A stretch of 64,000 bases of DNA from JBCBKL01 sp963922565 (GCA_963922565.1 CAWUIQ010000017.1:1-64000), one strand, 5' to 3'; counted from the first letter of the stretch, positions 8,022 to 16,665 are shown. Numbers and translations are program-made. Notes: a model not told the origin generated them from the sequence alone.

Positions 8022-8677
8022 GACAGCGTCTCAGGTCGCGGGGCTTGCTGCACACAGATCTCTTTGAAGGCTGGTCGTTTCGAAAAGGCATCGAACCAGT
8101 GCGCCAGCCCCTCGCGCTGCTCAAGCATCTCTTTGCCTTCTGTGATCTGGCTGAATGCATCCATCATGGGCGCCAGCACGCAATCGGCCTGGGTGATGTC
8201 ACGCCCGTTCAGGACAAGACCGGCTGCTGCGATATCTTCGAGCGCATCCAGAACCGGAACGGACGCCGCGAGGCCCGCCGCCACCTCCTCACCATCGAAA
8301 GGGGCCCCCGCCCGTGGCCGAAAAACGCCGTGGGCAAAGACCTGGCGGACCATCGGCCAATAGCCGTATGCGTCCATGATGCCGATGACCTGTGCGACCC
8401 GCGCCCGCGCCTTTGCCCCTTTCGGCAAGAGCGACGGCGCATCAAGGGCATCCTCGAGATATCCGAGGATCGCGCGGGTCTCAAAGACGCGAAACGCATA
8501 GTGATCCAGGACCGGCACGCGACCGAATGGATGCAGATTGCGCAGCGCCTCCTGACCCTCGGGCGAAAACGGATCGACCTCGACAAAATCATAGGCCAGC
8601 CCCTTTTCGTGCAGGACCATTCGGACGGCGCGGGTATAGACGCTGGGCTTAAAACCGGTGAGGCGCAGGCCGATCAT
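8018..8677 (-). CDS. Glutathione S-transferase family protein (second of two)
   Basis: The N-terminal GST domain begins MIGLRLTGFKPSVYTRAVRMVL and contains HPFGRVPVLDHYAFRVFETRAIL. The helical domain carries NGRDITQADCVLAPMM. It is clearly a separate gene from its GST neighbour, only distantly similar to it, and is coupled by ATGA overlaps to liuD upstream and the other GST downstream. Substrate unknown. Confidence 0.9.
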   Translation of the reverse strand: MIGLRLTGFKPSVYTRAVRMVLHEKGLAYDFVEVDPFSPEGQEALRNLHPFGRVPVLDHYAFRVFETRAILGYLEDALDAPSLLPKGAKARARVAQVIGIMDAYGYWPMVRQVFAHGVFRPRAGAPFDGEEVAAGLAASVPVLDALEDIAAAGLVLNGRDITQADCVLAPMMDAFSQITEGKEMLEQREGLAHWFDAFSKRPAFKEICVQQAPRPETLS

Positions 8678-10608
8678 TCGGCCGCTTCCAGCCGGACGAG
8701 GGCTGCGCCCGCTTCGACCTGATCGCCCTCTCCGGCCAGCACCTCGGCCACGGTGCCATCGCGGACGGCCGTCAGGGTGTGCTCCATCTTCATTGCTTCC
8801 AGAATGGCGAGCCGGTCGCCTGCCTGAACCGCCATCCCGGCCTGCGCAAAGATCGCCTTGACCAACCCGGGCATCGGCGCGTCGACGACATTGCCGTCAC
8901 CGGTCGCACTTGCCGCGACATTCAGCAGATCGATGCGGTCAAAGACGATGCCGCCCCCCGCAAAGACCGTGACGGTATCACCATGGACCGCCACCTTGGG
9001 CGCCGGTTTGCCCTCGATCGTCCAACCTTGGGCGTTGCGATGCGCAGGCACGTCGACGCCGTTCACGTACCATTCCTGTTCAATCTCGTTCAGAACAGCG
9101 ACCTGCAGATCGATGGGCTGGTCTTCGTGGGCGAGCGGGATCGCACGCCGCAGCGGATGCCACAGCGTATGCCCGGCAAGCTCGTCCGGCTGGTCGAGGC
9201 CGGACGCAACCATGCCCGCCGCCACGATATGGATTGCCTCGGGCACGATGGGGCGCACCAAGGCATCGAGATCGCGCCCGATCAGGCCGGTATCGACCTC
9301 GCCCGCGGCAAAACCGTCATGAGCGCTGAGCGCGCTCAGAAAGGCGAGGTTGGTGACCGTACCGCCGACCTCGGTTTTGGCCAATGCCTGCGACAACCGG
9401 CCAAGGGCGACGGCGCGGTTGGGGCCGTGGGTGATCACCTTGGCGATCATCGGGTCATAGAACGGGCTGATCGTGTCGCCTGCCCGTACCCCGCTATCGG
9501 CGCGGGCGCTTTCCGGAAATTCCAGATGCGTGAGGGTTCCGGTTGCGGGCAGAAATCCCTTCGGCACATCCTCGGCGTAAAGACGGGCCTCGAACGCGTG
9601 GCCGGTGATCTGAAGGTCCGCCTGCTGCATCGGCAACGGCTCACCCGCCGCAACCCGCAACTGCCATTCCACCAGATCAACACCGGTGATCGCCTCGGTC
9701 ACCGGGTGTTCGACCTGCAGGCGGGTGTTCATCTCCATGAAGTAGAACCCGTCGGGGCGCAGGCCATCCGAGCCGTCGACGATGAATTCGACGGTCCCCG
9801 CCCCTTTGTACCCGATGGCCTCGGCCGCACGGACGGCTGCTGCGCCCATGGCCGCACGCATGTCTTGGGTCATGCCCGGCGCGGGCGCCTCCTCGATGAC
9901 CTTTTGGTGGCGCCGCTGCAGGGAACAGTCGCGCTCGAAAAGATGAACGGCCTTCTGGCCATCGCCAAAGACCTGAACCTCGATATGGCGCGGCTTGGCC
10001 ACGAATTTCTCGACCAGAACGGCATCGTTGCCGAAGGCGGTCTTGGCTTCGGACCGGGCGCTTTGCAGGGCGGTGGCGAAGGCCTTGGGGGCATCCACCA
10101 GCCGCATCCCCTTGCCGCCGCCACCAGCCACGGCCTTGATAAGAACCGGGTAACCAATGGCATCGGCAGCCCCCGACAGATGCTCGGGATCCTGATTTTC
10201 GCCATGATAGCCGGGGACGACCGGCACGCCCGCCTCTTCCATCAGCGCCTTGGCGGCGTCTTTCAGGCCCATGGCGCGGATCGCCTGTGCAGAGGGCCCG
10301 ATGAAGGTAAGGCCAGCCGCCTCGACCAGTTCCACGAAATCGGGGTTTTCGCTCAGAAACCCATAGCCCGGATGGATCGCCTGCGCGCCCGTGTCCAGTG
10401 CGGCCTCAATAATGACGTCGCCGCGCAGGTACGACTCCGCGGGCGCGTTGCCCCCAATATGAACGGCCCCATCCGCCATCTCGACATGAAGGGCCCCGGC
10501 ATCCGCATCCGAATAGACCGCGACGCAACGTACCCCCATGGATTGGGCCGTGCGGATGATGCGGCAGGCAATCTCGCCGCGATTGGCGATCAGGATCTTG
10601 TCAAACAC
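8674..10608 (-). CDS. liuD: Methylcrotonyl-CoA carboxylase, biotin-containing alpha subunit
   Basis: ATP-dependent carboxylation of biotin, then transfer to 3-methylcrotonyl-CoA with the beta subunit. The biotin carboxylase domain starts FDKILIANRGEIACRIIRTA, has the glycine-rich ATP loop KAVAGGGGKGMRLV and continues with MEMNTRLQVEHPVTE. The C-terminal biotinyl domain has the biotinylated lysine in EAMKMEHTL. I chose the GTG start (644 aa) because AAGGAATAA precedes it; a much longer upstream frame reads into the ASCH gene antiframe. It lies 4 bp after the ASCH gene. Confidence 0.95.
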   Translation of the reverse strand: MFDKILIANRGEIACRIIRTAQSMGVRCVAVYSDADAGALHVEMADGAVHIGGNAPAESYLRGDVIIEAALDTGAQAIHPGYGFLSENPDFVELVEAAGLTFIGPSAQAIRAMGLKDAAKALMEEAGVPVVPGYHGENQDPEHLSGAADAIGYPVLIKAVAGGGGKGMRLVDAPKAFATALQSARSEAKTAFGNDAVLVEKFVAKPRHIEVQVFGDGQKAVHLFERDCSLQRRHQKVIEEAPAPGMTQDMRAAMGAAAVRAAEAIGYKGAGTVEFIVDGSDGLRPDGFYFMEMNTRLQVEHPVTEAITGVDLVEWQLRVAAGEPLPMQQADLQITGHAFEARLYAEDVPKGFLPATGTLTHLEFPESARADSGVRAGDTISPFYDPMIAKVITHGPNRAVALGRLSQALAKTEVGGTVTNLAFLSALSAHDGFAAGEVDTGLIGRDLDALVRPIVPEAIHIVAAGMVASGLDQPDELAGHTLWHPLRRAIPLAHEDQPIDLQVAVLNEIEQEWYVNGVDVPAHRNAQGWTIEGKPAPKVAVHGDTVTVFAGGGIVFDRIDLLNVAASATGDGNVVDAPMPGLVKAIFAQAGMAVQAGDRLAILEAMKMEHTLTAVRDGTVAEVLAGEGDQVEAGAALVRLEAAE

Positions 10609-10612
10609 GCTC

Positions 10613-11026
10613 TTATTCCTTGAAGTCCTCGATGAGCCTGAAGCGTTCGCAGACAAGCTCCATTTCGGGATCGAACCCGCCGTGACGCCGAAAGTACCGT
10701 TCATGTCCGGCCTGCCATCCTTCGAGCGAAGTGTTTTCACCCTCGGCCAGCGCGAAACCGGCATCGACATCGCAAAATCGGCGTATCGTGACGTCCAGCG
10801 TTTCAATGACCAGAGCCGGGCTGCCATCCCATTCGAGCGCGATGTCACGGCGCCCGACGACCGGCAGGGCTTCTTTCCCCGGTCCAAAATCGCGGAGCGC
10901 GCCGCAAGTCGCTGTCTTACGCCCGGCGCGCACAAGCCCAAGCAACTCGGCGCTCAATTCCGGGCCATCGCCAAATCTGAACGTCTCGGCGTTCGGATAG
11001 CGTTCAAGTGCTTCATCCAAAGTCAT
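10613..11026 (-). CDS. ASCH-domain protein
   Basis: This protein of about 137 residues (MTLDEALERYPNAETFRFGD onward) has the ASCH/PUA-like pattern: RAGRKTATCGALRDF, a central VVGRRDIALEWDG, and an end with HERYFRRHGGFDPEMELVCERF. ASCH proteins are thought to bind RNA or act as amidohydrolases; the role here is unknown. A GAGG element precedes the chosen ATG, and a 14-residue N-terminal extension is possible. It sits between the two MCC subunit genes. Confidence 0.85.
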   Translation of the reverse strand: MTLDEALERYPNAETFRFGDGPELSAELLGLVRAGRKTATCGALRDFGPGKEALPVVGRRDIALEWDGSPALVIETLDVTIRRFCDVDAGFALAEGENTSLEGWQAGHERYFRRHGGFDPEMELVCERFRLIEDFKE

Positions 11027-11082
11027 CTCTGCCTCAAACGGTTGTTTCCAATGCAACAAACAGGTCACCGAAAATTACCATT

Positions 11083-12687
11083 CTACATCCGGAACACGCC
11101 AAAGCGGGTTTCCTCAATCGGAGCGTTCAGAGCAGCGCTCAGGCTCAGATACAGCACATCGCGGCTCTTGCGCGGGTCGATGATACCGTCATCCCAAAGC
11201 CGTGCCGAAGCATAAAGGGGGTGCGATTGCTCGTCGAACATGTCGATCGTCGGCTGTTTGAAAGCCGCTTCTTCCTCCGCGCTCCAGCTTTCGCCGGCGC
11301 GCTCCATCGCGTCACGCTTGACCGTGGCCAACACACCCGCGGCCTGCGCACCACCCATCACGCTGATGCGCGAATTCGGCCATGTCCACATGAAGCGCGG
11401 GCTGTAAGCCCTTCCTGCCATGCCATAATTTCCAGCCCCAAAGGATCCGCCAACCAGCATCGTGATCTTCGGCACCGAGGTCGTCGCCACCGCCGTCACC
11501 ATCTTGGCCCCGTGTCGCGCGATCCCCTCGTTCTCGTACTTCCGGCCCACCATGAACCCGGTGATGTTCTGCAGGAACACCAGCGGGATGCGCCGCTGCG
11601 AGCAGAGTTCGACGAAATGGGCACCCTTTTGGGCGCTTTCGCTGAACAGCACGCCGTTATTGGCGATGATCCCGACCGGGCAGCCCCGCACATGGGAAAA
11701 GCCGCAGACGAGCGTTTCGCCAAAGCGCGGCTTGAACTCGTCAAAGCGTGACCCATCCACGATGCGGGCAATGACCTCGCGAATGTCATAGGGGGTCCGC
11801 AGGTCGGCAGGAACGACGCCAAGGATCTCATCCGGGCCATAGGCCGGTTCTTCGGGCGATGCCCAATTGACCGTATCAGGCCTGGTGCGGTTGAGGCTGC
11901 CAACCGCGCGCCGGGCAAGTGCAAGCGCGTGGGCGTCATCCTCGGCCAGGTAATCGGCCACGCCCGAAAGCCGCGTGTGGACGTCGCCACCGCCCAGATC
12001 CTCGGCGCTGACAACCTCCCCGGTTGCCGCCTTGACCAGTGGAGGCCCCGCCAGAAAGATCGTTCCCTGATCCTTTACGATGATGGTCACGTCCGACATC
12101 GCGGGCACATAGGCCCCGCCCGCCGTACAGGACCCCATCACGACCGCGATCTGGGGGATGCCCTTGGCTGACATTTGCGCCTGATTGTAAAAGATCCGGC
12201 CAAAGTGATCCCGGTCGGGAAAGACCTCATCCTGATTGGGCAGGTTCGCACCGCCGCTGTCGACGAGGTAGATGCACGGCAGGTGGTTCTGTTCGGCAAT
12301 CTCTTGGGCGCGCAGATGCTTTTTGACAGTGACCGGGTAATAGGTGCCGCCTTTCACGGTGGCGTCGTTGCAGACCACCATGACCTCCTGCCCCATGACG
12401 CGACCAATGCCCGCGACGACGCCCGCGCAGGGGGCGGCGCCGTCATACATGCCATGGGCGGCGGTGGCGCCAACCTCCAGAAAGGGCGAGCCGGGATCGA
12501 GAAGGTTTGCGACACGGCGGCGGGGCAGCATCTTGCCACGGCTCTCATGACGGGCGCGGGATTTCTCGCCGCCGCCCATGCGGGCAGCGGAGGCTGCCAC
12601 GTTGATCTGCTCCAACGCTTCGAGATGCGCCGCCTCATTGGTCCGGAAGGTCTCGGACCCGGCTATGACGCCAGATGTCAGACGCAT
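11083..12687 (-). CDS. liuB: Methylcrotonyl-CoA carboxylase, carboxyltransferase beta subunit
   Basis: Transfers carboxyl from biotin to methylcrotonyl-CoA. At 534 aa it is normal for the family. It shows the crotonase-like carboxyltransferase signatures: HLPCIYLVDSGGANLPNQDEVFPD, VMGSCTAGGAYVPAMSD, and further on QNITGFMVGRKYENEGIARHGAKM and VGGSFGAGNYGMAGRAY. The start MRLTSGVIAGSETF is supported by GGAGATTTGAG upstream. It is divergent from ompW, with 125 bp between them. Confidence 0.96.
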   Translation of the reverse strand: MRLTSGVIAGSETFRTNEAAHLEALEQINVAASAARMGGGEKSRARHESRGKMLPRRRVANLLDPGSPFLEVGATAAHGMYDGAAPCAGVVAGIGRVMGQEVMVVCNDATVKGGTYYPVTVKKHLRAQEIAEQNHLPCIYLVDSGGANLPNQDEVFPDRDHFGRIFYNQAQMSAKGIPQIAVVMGSCTAGGAYVPAMSDVTIIVKDQGTIFLAGPPLVKAATGEVVSAEDLGGGDVHTRLSGVADYLAEDDAHALALARRAVGSLNRTRPDTVNWASPEEPAYGPDEILGVVPADLRTPYDIREVIARIVDGSRFDEFKPRFGETLVCGFSHVRGCPVGIIANNGVLFSESAQKGAHFVELCSQRRIPLVFLQNITGFMVGRKYENEGIARHGAKMVTAVATTSVPKITMLVGGSFGAGNYGMAGRAYSPRFMWTWPNSRISVMGGAQAAGVLATVKRDAMERAGESWSAEEEAAFKQPTIDMFDEQSHPLYASARLWDDGIIDPRKSRDVLYLSLSAALNAPIEETRFGVFRM

Positions 12688-12740
12688 CTCAAATCTCCTG
12701 TCCCACTATGTCTGTGCGAATTGCCGCAGGCCCCGCCCGT

Positions 12741-12754
12741 TTGATCGAGATCAT
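12741..12754 (+). promoter_or_regulatory. FNR/FnrL-type binding site upstream of ompW
   Basis: TTGATCGAGATCAT matches the FNR consensus TTGAT-N4-ATCAA at 9 of 10 defined positions. Its centre (12747.5) lies about 40 bp before a plausible start point (about 12788) set by a TAAACG -10 at 12776-12781. That is the class II activator position. OmpW in E. coli is known to respond to FNR, so the association is plausible. Confidence 0.6.
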
Positions 12755-12812
12755 GGCCCATTGCTGCACTGCAGCTAAACGGGTGAGCATGACGAGCAAG
12801 CGAGGAAGCAAC

Positions 12813-13409
12813 ATGAAAAAAATCCTGACATACGCCGCACTTGCGCTGCTGACAGCGGCCCCCGCAGTCGCACAGATCCAGGGCGATTTCACGCTCGGCT
12901 TCGGTGTGGGCGGCGTGCTCCCCAAATCGGGAAACGGACAGCTCGCAGGTGGCGAGGCCGACATCGGAGACGACATTCGCCCGACCATCACCTTTGAATA
13001 CTTCATCTTCGACAACGTTGGCATCGAGCTCTTGGCCGCGACCCCGTTCGAGCATGACATTGATATTGACGGAATTGGCTTTGCCGGTTCGACCAAGCAC
13101 CTGCCGCCGACCCTTTCGGTGAACTATCACTTCCCGATGGACGGCAAGCTGACCCCCTACGTGGGTATCGGCGTCAATTACACGACATTCTTCGACGAGG
13201 AATCGCCCCTCGGCACGCTGGAGTTGGATGACAGTTTTGGCATCGCCGTCCAGGCAGGGCTCGATTTCGCGGTTAGTGACCGCGCTGCTTTGCGGACCAA
13301 CATCCGCTGGATCGACATCGACGCGGATGCCAGCCTGAACGGTACATCGATCGGAACGGCCGAGATCGACCCGGTGGTGTTGAATTTCGCCTATGTCCTG
13401 AAATTCTAG
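12813..13409 (+). CDS. ompW: OmpW-family outer membrane beta-barrel protein
   Basis: Small eight-stranded outer-membrane porin-like protein. The signal peptide MKKILTYAALALLTAAPAVA is followed by QIQGDFTLGFGVGGVLPKSG. Later alternating strands include PTITFEYFIFDNVGIELLAATPF and KLTPYVGIGVNYTTFF, and the chain ends in a terminal Phe (NFAYVLKF) as required for assembly. I chose the ATG after GAGGAAG; the longer frame upstream is not signal-like. At 198 aa it is normal. It is oriented against the liu genes and has its own FNR-type site, so it is regulated separately. Confidence 0.93.
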   Translation: MKKILTYAALALLTAAPAVAQIQGDFTLGFGVGGVLPKSGNGQLAGGEADIGDDIRPTITFEYFIFDNVGIELLAATPFEHDIDIDGIGFAGSTKHLPPTLSVNYHFPMDGKLTPYVGIGVNYTTFFDEESPLGTLELDDSFGIAVQAGLDFAVSDRAALRTNIRWIDIDADASLNGTSIGTAEIDPVVLNFAYVLKF

Positions 13410-13426
13410 GACTTTTGGGGTGGGTC

Positions 13427-13447
13427 GGCGCGTAACCGGCCCGCGCC
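13427..13447. terminator. Weak hairpin between convergent ompW and the acyl-CoA synthetase gene
   Basis: A 6-bp GGCGCG/CGCGCC stem with a 9-nt loop lies 18 bp after ompW. No uridine tract is visible, so a terminator role is only possible. It could act for both converging genes. Confidence 0.3.
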
Positions 13448-13465
13448 ACGCGGAACTTGAAGACA

Positions 13466-14923
13466 TCACAAGCCCGCCTCCCCAGCTGCCCGAGCCTTCA
13501 ATTCCTTACGGATCACCTTACCAGTCACCGTCATCGGCAAGGCCTCTACGAAATCGATTTCCCTCGGGTATGAATACGTTGCGAGACGTTCCTGAACATA
13601 TCTTTGCAGCGCCTCGGCGTTGCTCGGCGCGCCCTCTTTGCGGACCACATAGGCCTTCACGATCTCACCCCGCACGGCATCAGGCTTGCCCACCACCCCG
13701 CAGGTCGCGACATCGGGATGGGTCAGCAGGCAATCCTCGATCTCTGCCGGGCCGATACGATAGCCGCCGGACGAAATTACGTCATCCTCCCGGCCGACGA
13801 ACCGAATGAAGTCGCCCTCCCGCACCCCCCGATCGCCGGTCAGCATCCAGTCGCCTCGGAACTTCTCGGCCGTCGCCTCGAGCTTGCACCAGTATTCCAG
13901 CATCATCGACGGAGCACCGCGGCGCACAGCGATATCGCCTTCGCCGGCCTCATCCGCATCAATGACATCAACCTCGAAGCCCGGCACCGGTTTACCCATA
14001 CAGCCCGGGCGCGGTGCGAAGTCGGCGGCACAGGACGACACGATCATGTTGCATTCCGTCTGGCCGTAGAATTCGTTGATGGTGACGCCAAGCGCTTCGC
14101 GTCCCCATGCCAGCATCTCGGCCCCCAATGGCTCACCCCCTGATGCAACGCTGCGCAGCCCTTCGATACGGGTTTCCGACGCCTTGAGCATGCGCAGGGC
14201 AGTCGGTGGGAAAAACACATTGCGAACAGAGGCTTCCGCGATGATCTTAGCCGTCTCATCGGGGGAGAATTTCGCCATCCGCGCCGACACGACAGGCACG
14301 CCGAGCGCCAAACCCGGCATCAGCACATCGAACAGCCCTCCGATCCAGGCCCAGTCTGCGGGGGTCCAAAGGCAATCGCCCGGTTGCCCCAGATGATCGT
14401 GGCTGAGGCTCACACCGGGCAGATGGCCGTCCAGCACACCGTGGCCATGCAGCGCGCCCTTGGGCGCACCGGTCGTGCCGGAGGTATAAATCAAAACTGC
14501 CGGTATACTTGCGTCGGCGGGATGGTAGGGAACCTCATCACCATCGATACCGGCCGCGTCGACCAGCCACGGCTCGGCCAGATCACCCAGCAGGCTCGCC
14601 CCTTCCGCGTCCGTCAGCACAATCGCGCAACCAGCATCCGCGATCCGGCTCGCCAGGGCATCCCGACGAAAGAGTTTGAACAGCGGGACCGAGATCGCCC
14701 CGATCTTCCAGATGGCGAGATGTGCCGCTGCACACCACGGGCCCTGGCTGAGCAGCACACCGACGCGGTCACCGGCCCGAACCCGGACCCGCAGCGCGCG
14801 CGCCAATCCATCGCACATCGCATTGAGGTCGCCATAGGTCACATCGCGCCGCGCCGCCCCCGTCAGGTCGATGATGGCAACCTGATCGTTTGGCTTTTCA
14901 AGGCATTGCGCGGCCATGTTCAT
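13466..14923 (-). CDS. AMP-binding acyl-CoA synthetase of the liu cluster
   Basis: Adenylate-forming acyl-CoA ligase. The ATP-loop motif YTSGTTGAPKG, the YGQTE motif (INEFYGQTECNM), the TGDRG motif (WMLTGDRG) and the C-terminal catalytic Lys (TGKVIRKEL) are all present. I chose the start MNMAAQCLEKPNDQ, overlapping the upstream 90-aa gene stop (ATGA). At 485 aa it is shorter at the N-terminus than acetyl-CoA synthetases. The substrate is probably a short- or medium-chain acid feeding the liu pathway (acetoacetate or isovalerate are possible), inferred from context. Confidence 0.9.
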   Translation of the reverse strand: MNMAAQCLEKPNDQVAIIDLTGAARRDVTYGDLNAMCDGLARALRVRVRAGDRVGVLLSQGPWCAAAHLAIWKIGAISVPLFKLFRRDALASRIADAGCAIVLTDAEGASLLGDLAEPWLVDAAGIDGDEVPYHPADASIPAVLIYTSGTTGAPKGALHGHGVLDGHLPGVSLSHDHLGQPGDCLWTPADWAWIGGLFDVLMPGLALGVPVVSARMAKFSPDETAKIIAEASVRNVFFPPTALRMLKASETRIEGLRSVASGGEPLGAEMLAWGREALGVTINEFYGQTECNMIVSSCAADFAPRPGCMGKPVPGFEVDVIDADEAGEGDIAVRRGAPSMMLEYWCKLEATAEKFRGDWMLTGDRGVREGDFIRFVGREDDVISSGGYRIGPAEIEDCLLTHPDVATCGVVGKPDAVRGEIVKAYVVRKEGAPSNAEALQRYVQERLATYSYPREIDFVEALPMTVTGKVIRKELKARAAGEAGL

Positions 14924-15192
14924 ATTTCGGGTTCCACCACGCTTTGCACGACGCCCGCGCGGTTCACCCGGTAAAGCGTCTCGCCGCACTTCACCTCGAG
15001 AAGCACACCGTCATCCTGCAGCCATCCCAGACAGGCAGTTACGTCCCCGCCATAACGGCGCACGTGGTCCTCGGCCACGGCGTTCACGATGCCTGCAATG
15101 TCCCGATCGGTCACCTGCCGCCCCGCGAGAAAGCCAAGCAGGGCCGCAGCTGTGCAAAGAAACAGAACGATGATCAGGACAGAGCGCGGCAT
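14920..15192 (-). CDS. Small hypothetical protein between ivd and the acyl-CoA synthetase
   Basis: About 90 aa, starting MPRSVLIIVLFLCTAAALLGFLAG, a clear signal peptide or N-terminal anchor. A short soluble part follows (TACLGWLQDDGVLLEVKCGETLYRV) with two Cys that may pair in the periplasm. A longer reading from an upstream TTG is possible but less likely. It lies 4 bp after ivd and overlaps the following synthetase start. No family was recognised. Confidence 0.7.
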   Translation of the reverse strand: MPRSVLIIVLFLCTAAALLGFLAGRQVTDRDIAGIVNAVAEDHVRRYGGDVTACLGWLQDDGVLLEVKCGETLYRVNRAGVVQSVVEPEI

Positions 15193-15196
15193 GGCA

Positions 15197-16360
15197 TCAG
15201 GCCATCGCTCCGACAAGCTCGCGGCCGACCAGCATGCGCCGGATTTCCGAGGTCCCCGCCCCGATCTCCATCAGCTTGGCATCGCGGAAGATACGGGCGA
15301 CCGGCGCATCGTTGAGGAACCCGGCACCGCCCATGGCCTGCACCGCCTGGTGCGCCTGCTTCATCGCTTCTTCACTGGCATAAAGGCAGCAGGCAGCCGC
15401 ATCCTGCCGCGTGACCTCACCCCGATCGCACGCCTTCGCGACCTCGTAGACATAGGCGCGGGCGGAGTTCATCGCGGTGTACATGTCGGCGATCTTGCCC
15501 TGCATGAGCTGGAAATTCCCGATGGGCTGCCCGAACTGCTTGCGCTCGGCCATGTACGGCATCACCTCGTCCATGCAGGCGGCCATGATACCCAGGCCAA
15601 TGCCCGCCAGCACAACCCGCTCGTAATCGAGCCCTGACATCAGCACCTGAACGCCCTTGCCCTCTTCGCCAAGGACATTCTCGAACGGCACCTCGACATC
15701 CTCAAAGATCAGCTCGCCCGTGTTCGAGCCGCGCATGCCCAGCTTGTCGAAATGGGGCGAGGTCGAAAAACCCTTCATCGCCTTCTCGATCAGAAAGGCC
15801 GTGATGCCTTTTGATCCTGCATCCGGGTCGGTCTTGGCATAAACCACAAGCGTGTCCGCATCCGGCCCATTGGTGATCCAGTACTTGGTCCCATTGAGGC
15901 GATAGTGGTCGTTCCGCTTTTCGGCGCGCAGCTTCATCGAGACGACATCTGAACCGGCGCCAGCCTCCGACATCGCCAGCGCGCCAACATGCTGACCACT
16001 CACAAGGCCCGGCAGATATTGTTGCTTCTGTTCCTCGGAGCCGTTGAGCTTGATCTGGTTCACACACAGATTGGAATGGGCGCCATAGCTGAGCGATACG
16101 CTGGCCGAGGCGCGCGCAACCTCCTCAACCGCGACCGTATGGGCAAGATACCCCATGCCGGCCCCGCCATAATCCTCGTCGACAGTGATCCCAAGCAGAC
16201 CCAATTCGCCCATCTCGGGCCAGAGTTCCGGCGGGAAGGCATTTGACTGATCAATGTCAGCGGCCATCGGGCGCACGCGGTCCTGCGCCCAACGATGCAC
16301 CATATCCCGCAGCGCATTCACCTCGTCACCAAGATCAAAGGTCATCGAGTGGGCAAACAT
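15197..16360 (-). CDS. liuA: Isovaleryl-CoA dehydrogenase
   Basis: FAD-dependent acyl-CoA dehydrogenase oxidising isovaleryl-CoA to 3-methylcrotonyl-CoA. It has AMSEAGAGSDVVSMKLRA, the flavin/substrate segments YWITNGPDAD and the catalytic Glu in the isovaleryl-type position, GLDYERVVLAGIG. The end has the RIFRDAKLMEIGAGTSEIRRML signature. At 387 aa it matches the family. GGGAGGTG precedes the ATG. It is the first gene of the liu run on the minus strand, with a promoter and palindrome just upstream. Confidence 0.96.
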   Translation of the reverse strand: MFAHSMTFDLGDEVNALRDMVHRWAQDRVRPMAADIDQSNAFPPELWPEMGELGLLGITVDEDYGGAGMGYLAHTVAVEEVARASASVSLSYGAHSNLCVNQIKLNGSEEQKQQYLPGLVSGQHVGALAMSEAGAGSDVVSMKLRAEKRNDHYRLNGTKYWITNGPDADTLVVYAKTDPDAGSKGITAFLIEKAMKGFSTSPHFDKLGMRGSNTGELIFEDVEVPFENVLGEEGKGVQVLMSGLDYERVVLAGIGLGIMAACMDEVMPYMAERKQFGQPIGNFQLMQGKIADMYTAMNSARAYVYEVAKACDRGEVTRQDAAACCLYASEEAMKQAHQAVQAMGGAGFLNDAPVARIFRDAKLMEIGAGTSEIRRMLVGRELVGAMA

Positions 16361-16380
16361 GCGCCAACACCTCCCGTTAT

Positions 16381-16394
16381 TGAACGCTTGTTCA
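16381..16394. promoter_or_regulatory. Palindromic operator candidate in the ivd promoter
   Basis: TGAAC-GCTT-GTTCA (perfect 5-bp arms) lies between the -10 and the ivd start, covering the expected transcription start. Such a site fits a TetR-type repressor. No regulator gene is adjacent. Confidence 0.45.
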
Positions 16395-16395
16395 T

Positions 16396-16424
16396 TAGCT
16401 AACGCGCAGACCCCACCCGGTCAA
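16396..16424 (-). promoter_or_regulatory. Candidate sigma-70-type promoter of ivd/liuA
   Basis: On the minus strand TTGACC (16424-16419) and TAGCTA (16401-16396) are 17 bp apart, about 36 bp before the ivd ATG. The palindrome at 16381-16394 overlaps the start-point region. Confidence 0.45.
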
Positions 16425-16425
16425 G

Positions 16426-16438
16426 CCTGCTGGTTCGG
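16426..16438 (+). repeat. Left copy of a 13-bp direct repeat flanking the palindromic element
   Basis: CCTGCTGGTTCGG here and CCTGCTGGTTTGG at 16588-16600 differ at one base and bracket the palindrome (2 bp and 7 bp outside its arms). This copy ends next to the -35 box of the ivd promoter. Confidence 0.6.
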
Positions 16439-16440
16439 AG

Positions 16441-16580
16441 CCGCCCTTGCTTGCAATTGAGGAAGACAGGACCGCCGTCAGGGATCAAGCAAAATCGCGG
16501 AGGGACCCGCAAAGCGGGATACCGCTATTTTGCTTGGGGCCGGATGGCGGTCCTGCCAAACGAAAGGAAAGCAAGGGCGG
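16441..16580. repeat. Nested imperfect palindromic element (about 140 bp)
   Basis: The arms fold into five consecutive stems. CCGCCCTTGCTT (16441-16452) pairs with 16569-16580 over 12 bp. CAGGACCGCC (16467-16476) pairs with 16546-16555 over 10 bp. CAAGCAAAAT (16486-16495) pairs with 16527-16536 over 10 bp. GCGG (16497-16500) pairs with 16522-16525, and CCCGC (16506-16510) with GCGGG (16514-16518) around an AAA loop. Internal loops are near-symmetric (14/13, 9/9, 1/1, 5/3). It lies between the aminotransferase gene and the ivd promoter. It is probably a dispersed repeat or structured RNA, not a gene. Confidence 0.75.
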
Positions 16581-16587
16581 CGACGAT

Positions 16588-16600
16588 CCTGCTGGTTTGG
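16588..16600 (+). repeat. Right copy of the 13-bp direct repeat
   Basis: CCTGCTGGTTTGG, 12 of 13 bases identical to 16426-16438. The bracketing could reflect an old target duplication or part of a larger repeat unit. Confidence 0.6.
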
Positions 16601-16665
16601 TGAGACCCGAAGCGCCCAATCGATCATGTCGTGCGCGCGGCAGCGCGCTCCGCTTAACAGGATAC

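Noticed and set aside
8779..10623. Long open frame on the plus strand opposite liuD
   Set aside because: It lies entirely antisense to a clear carboxylase gene, has a low-complexity arginine/glycine-rich composition and no ribosome site.
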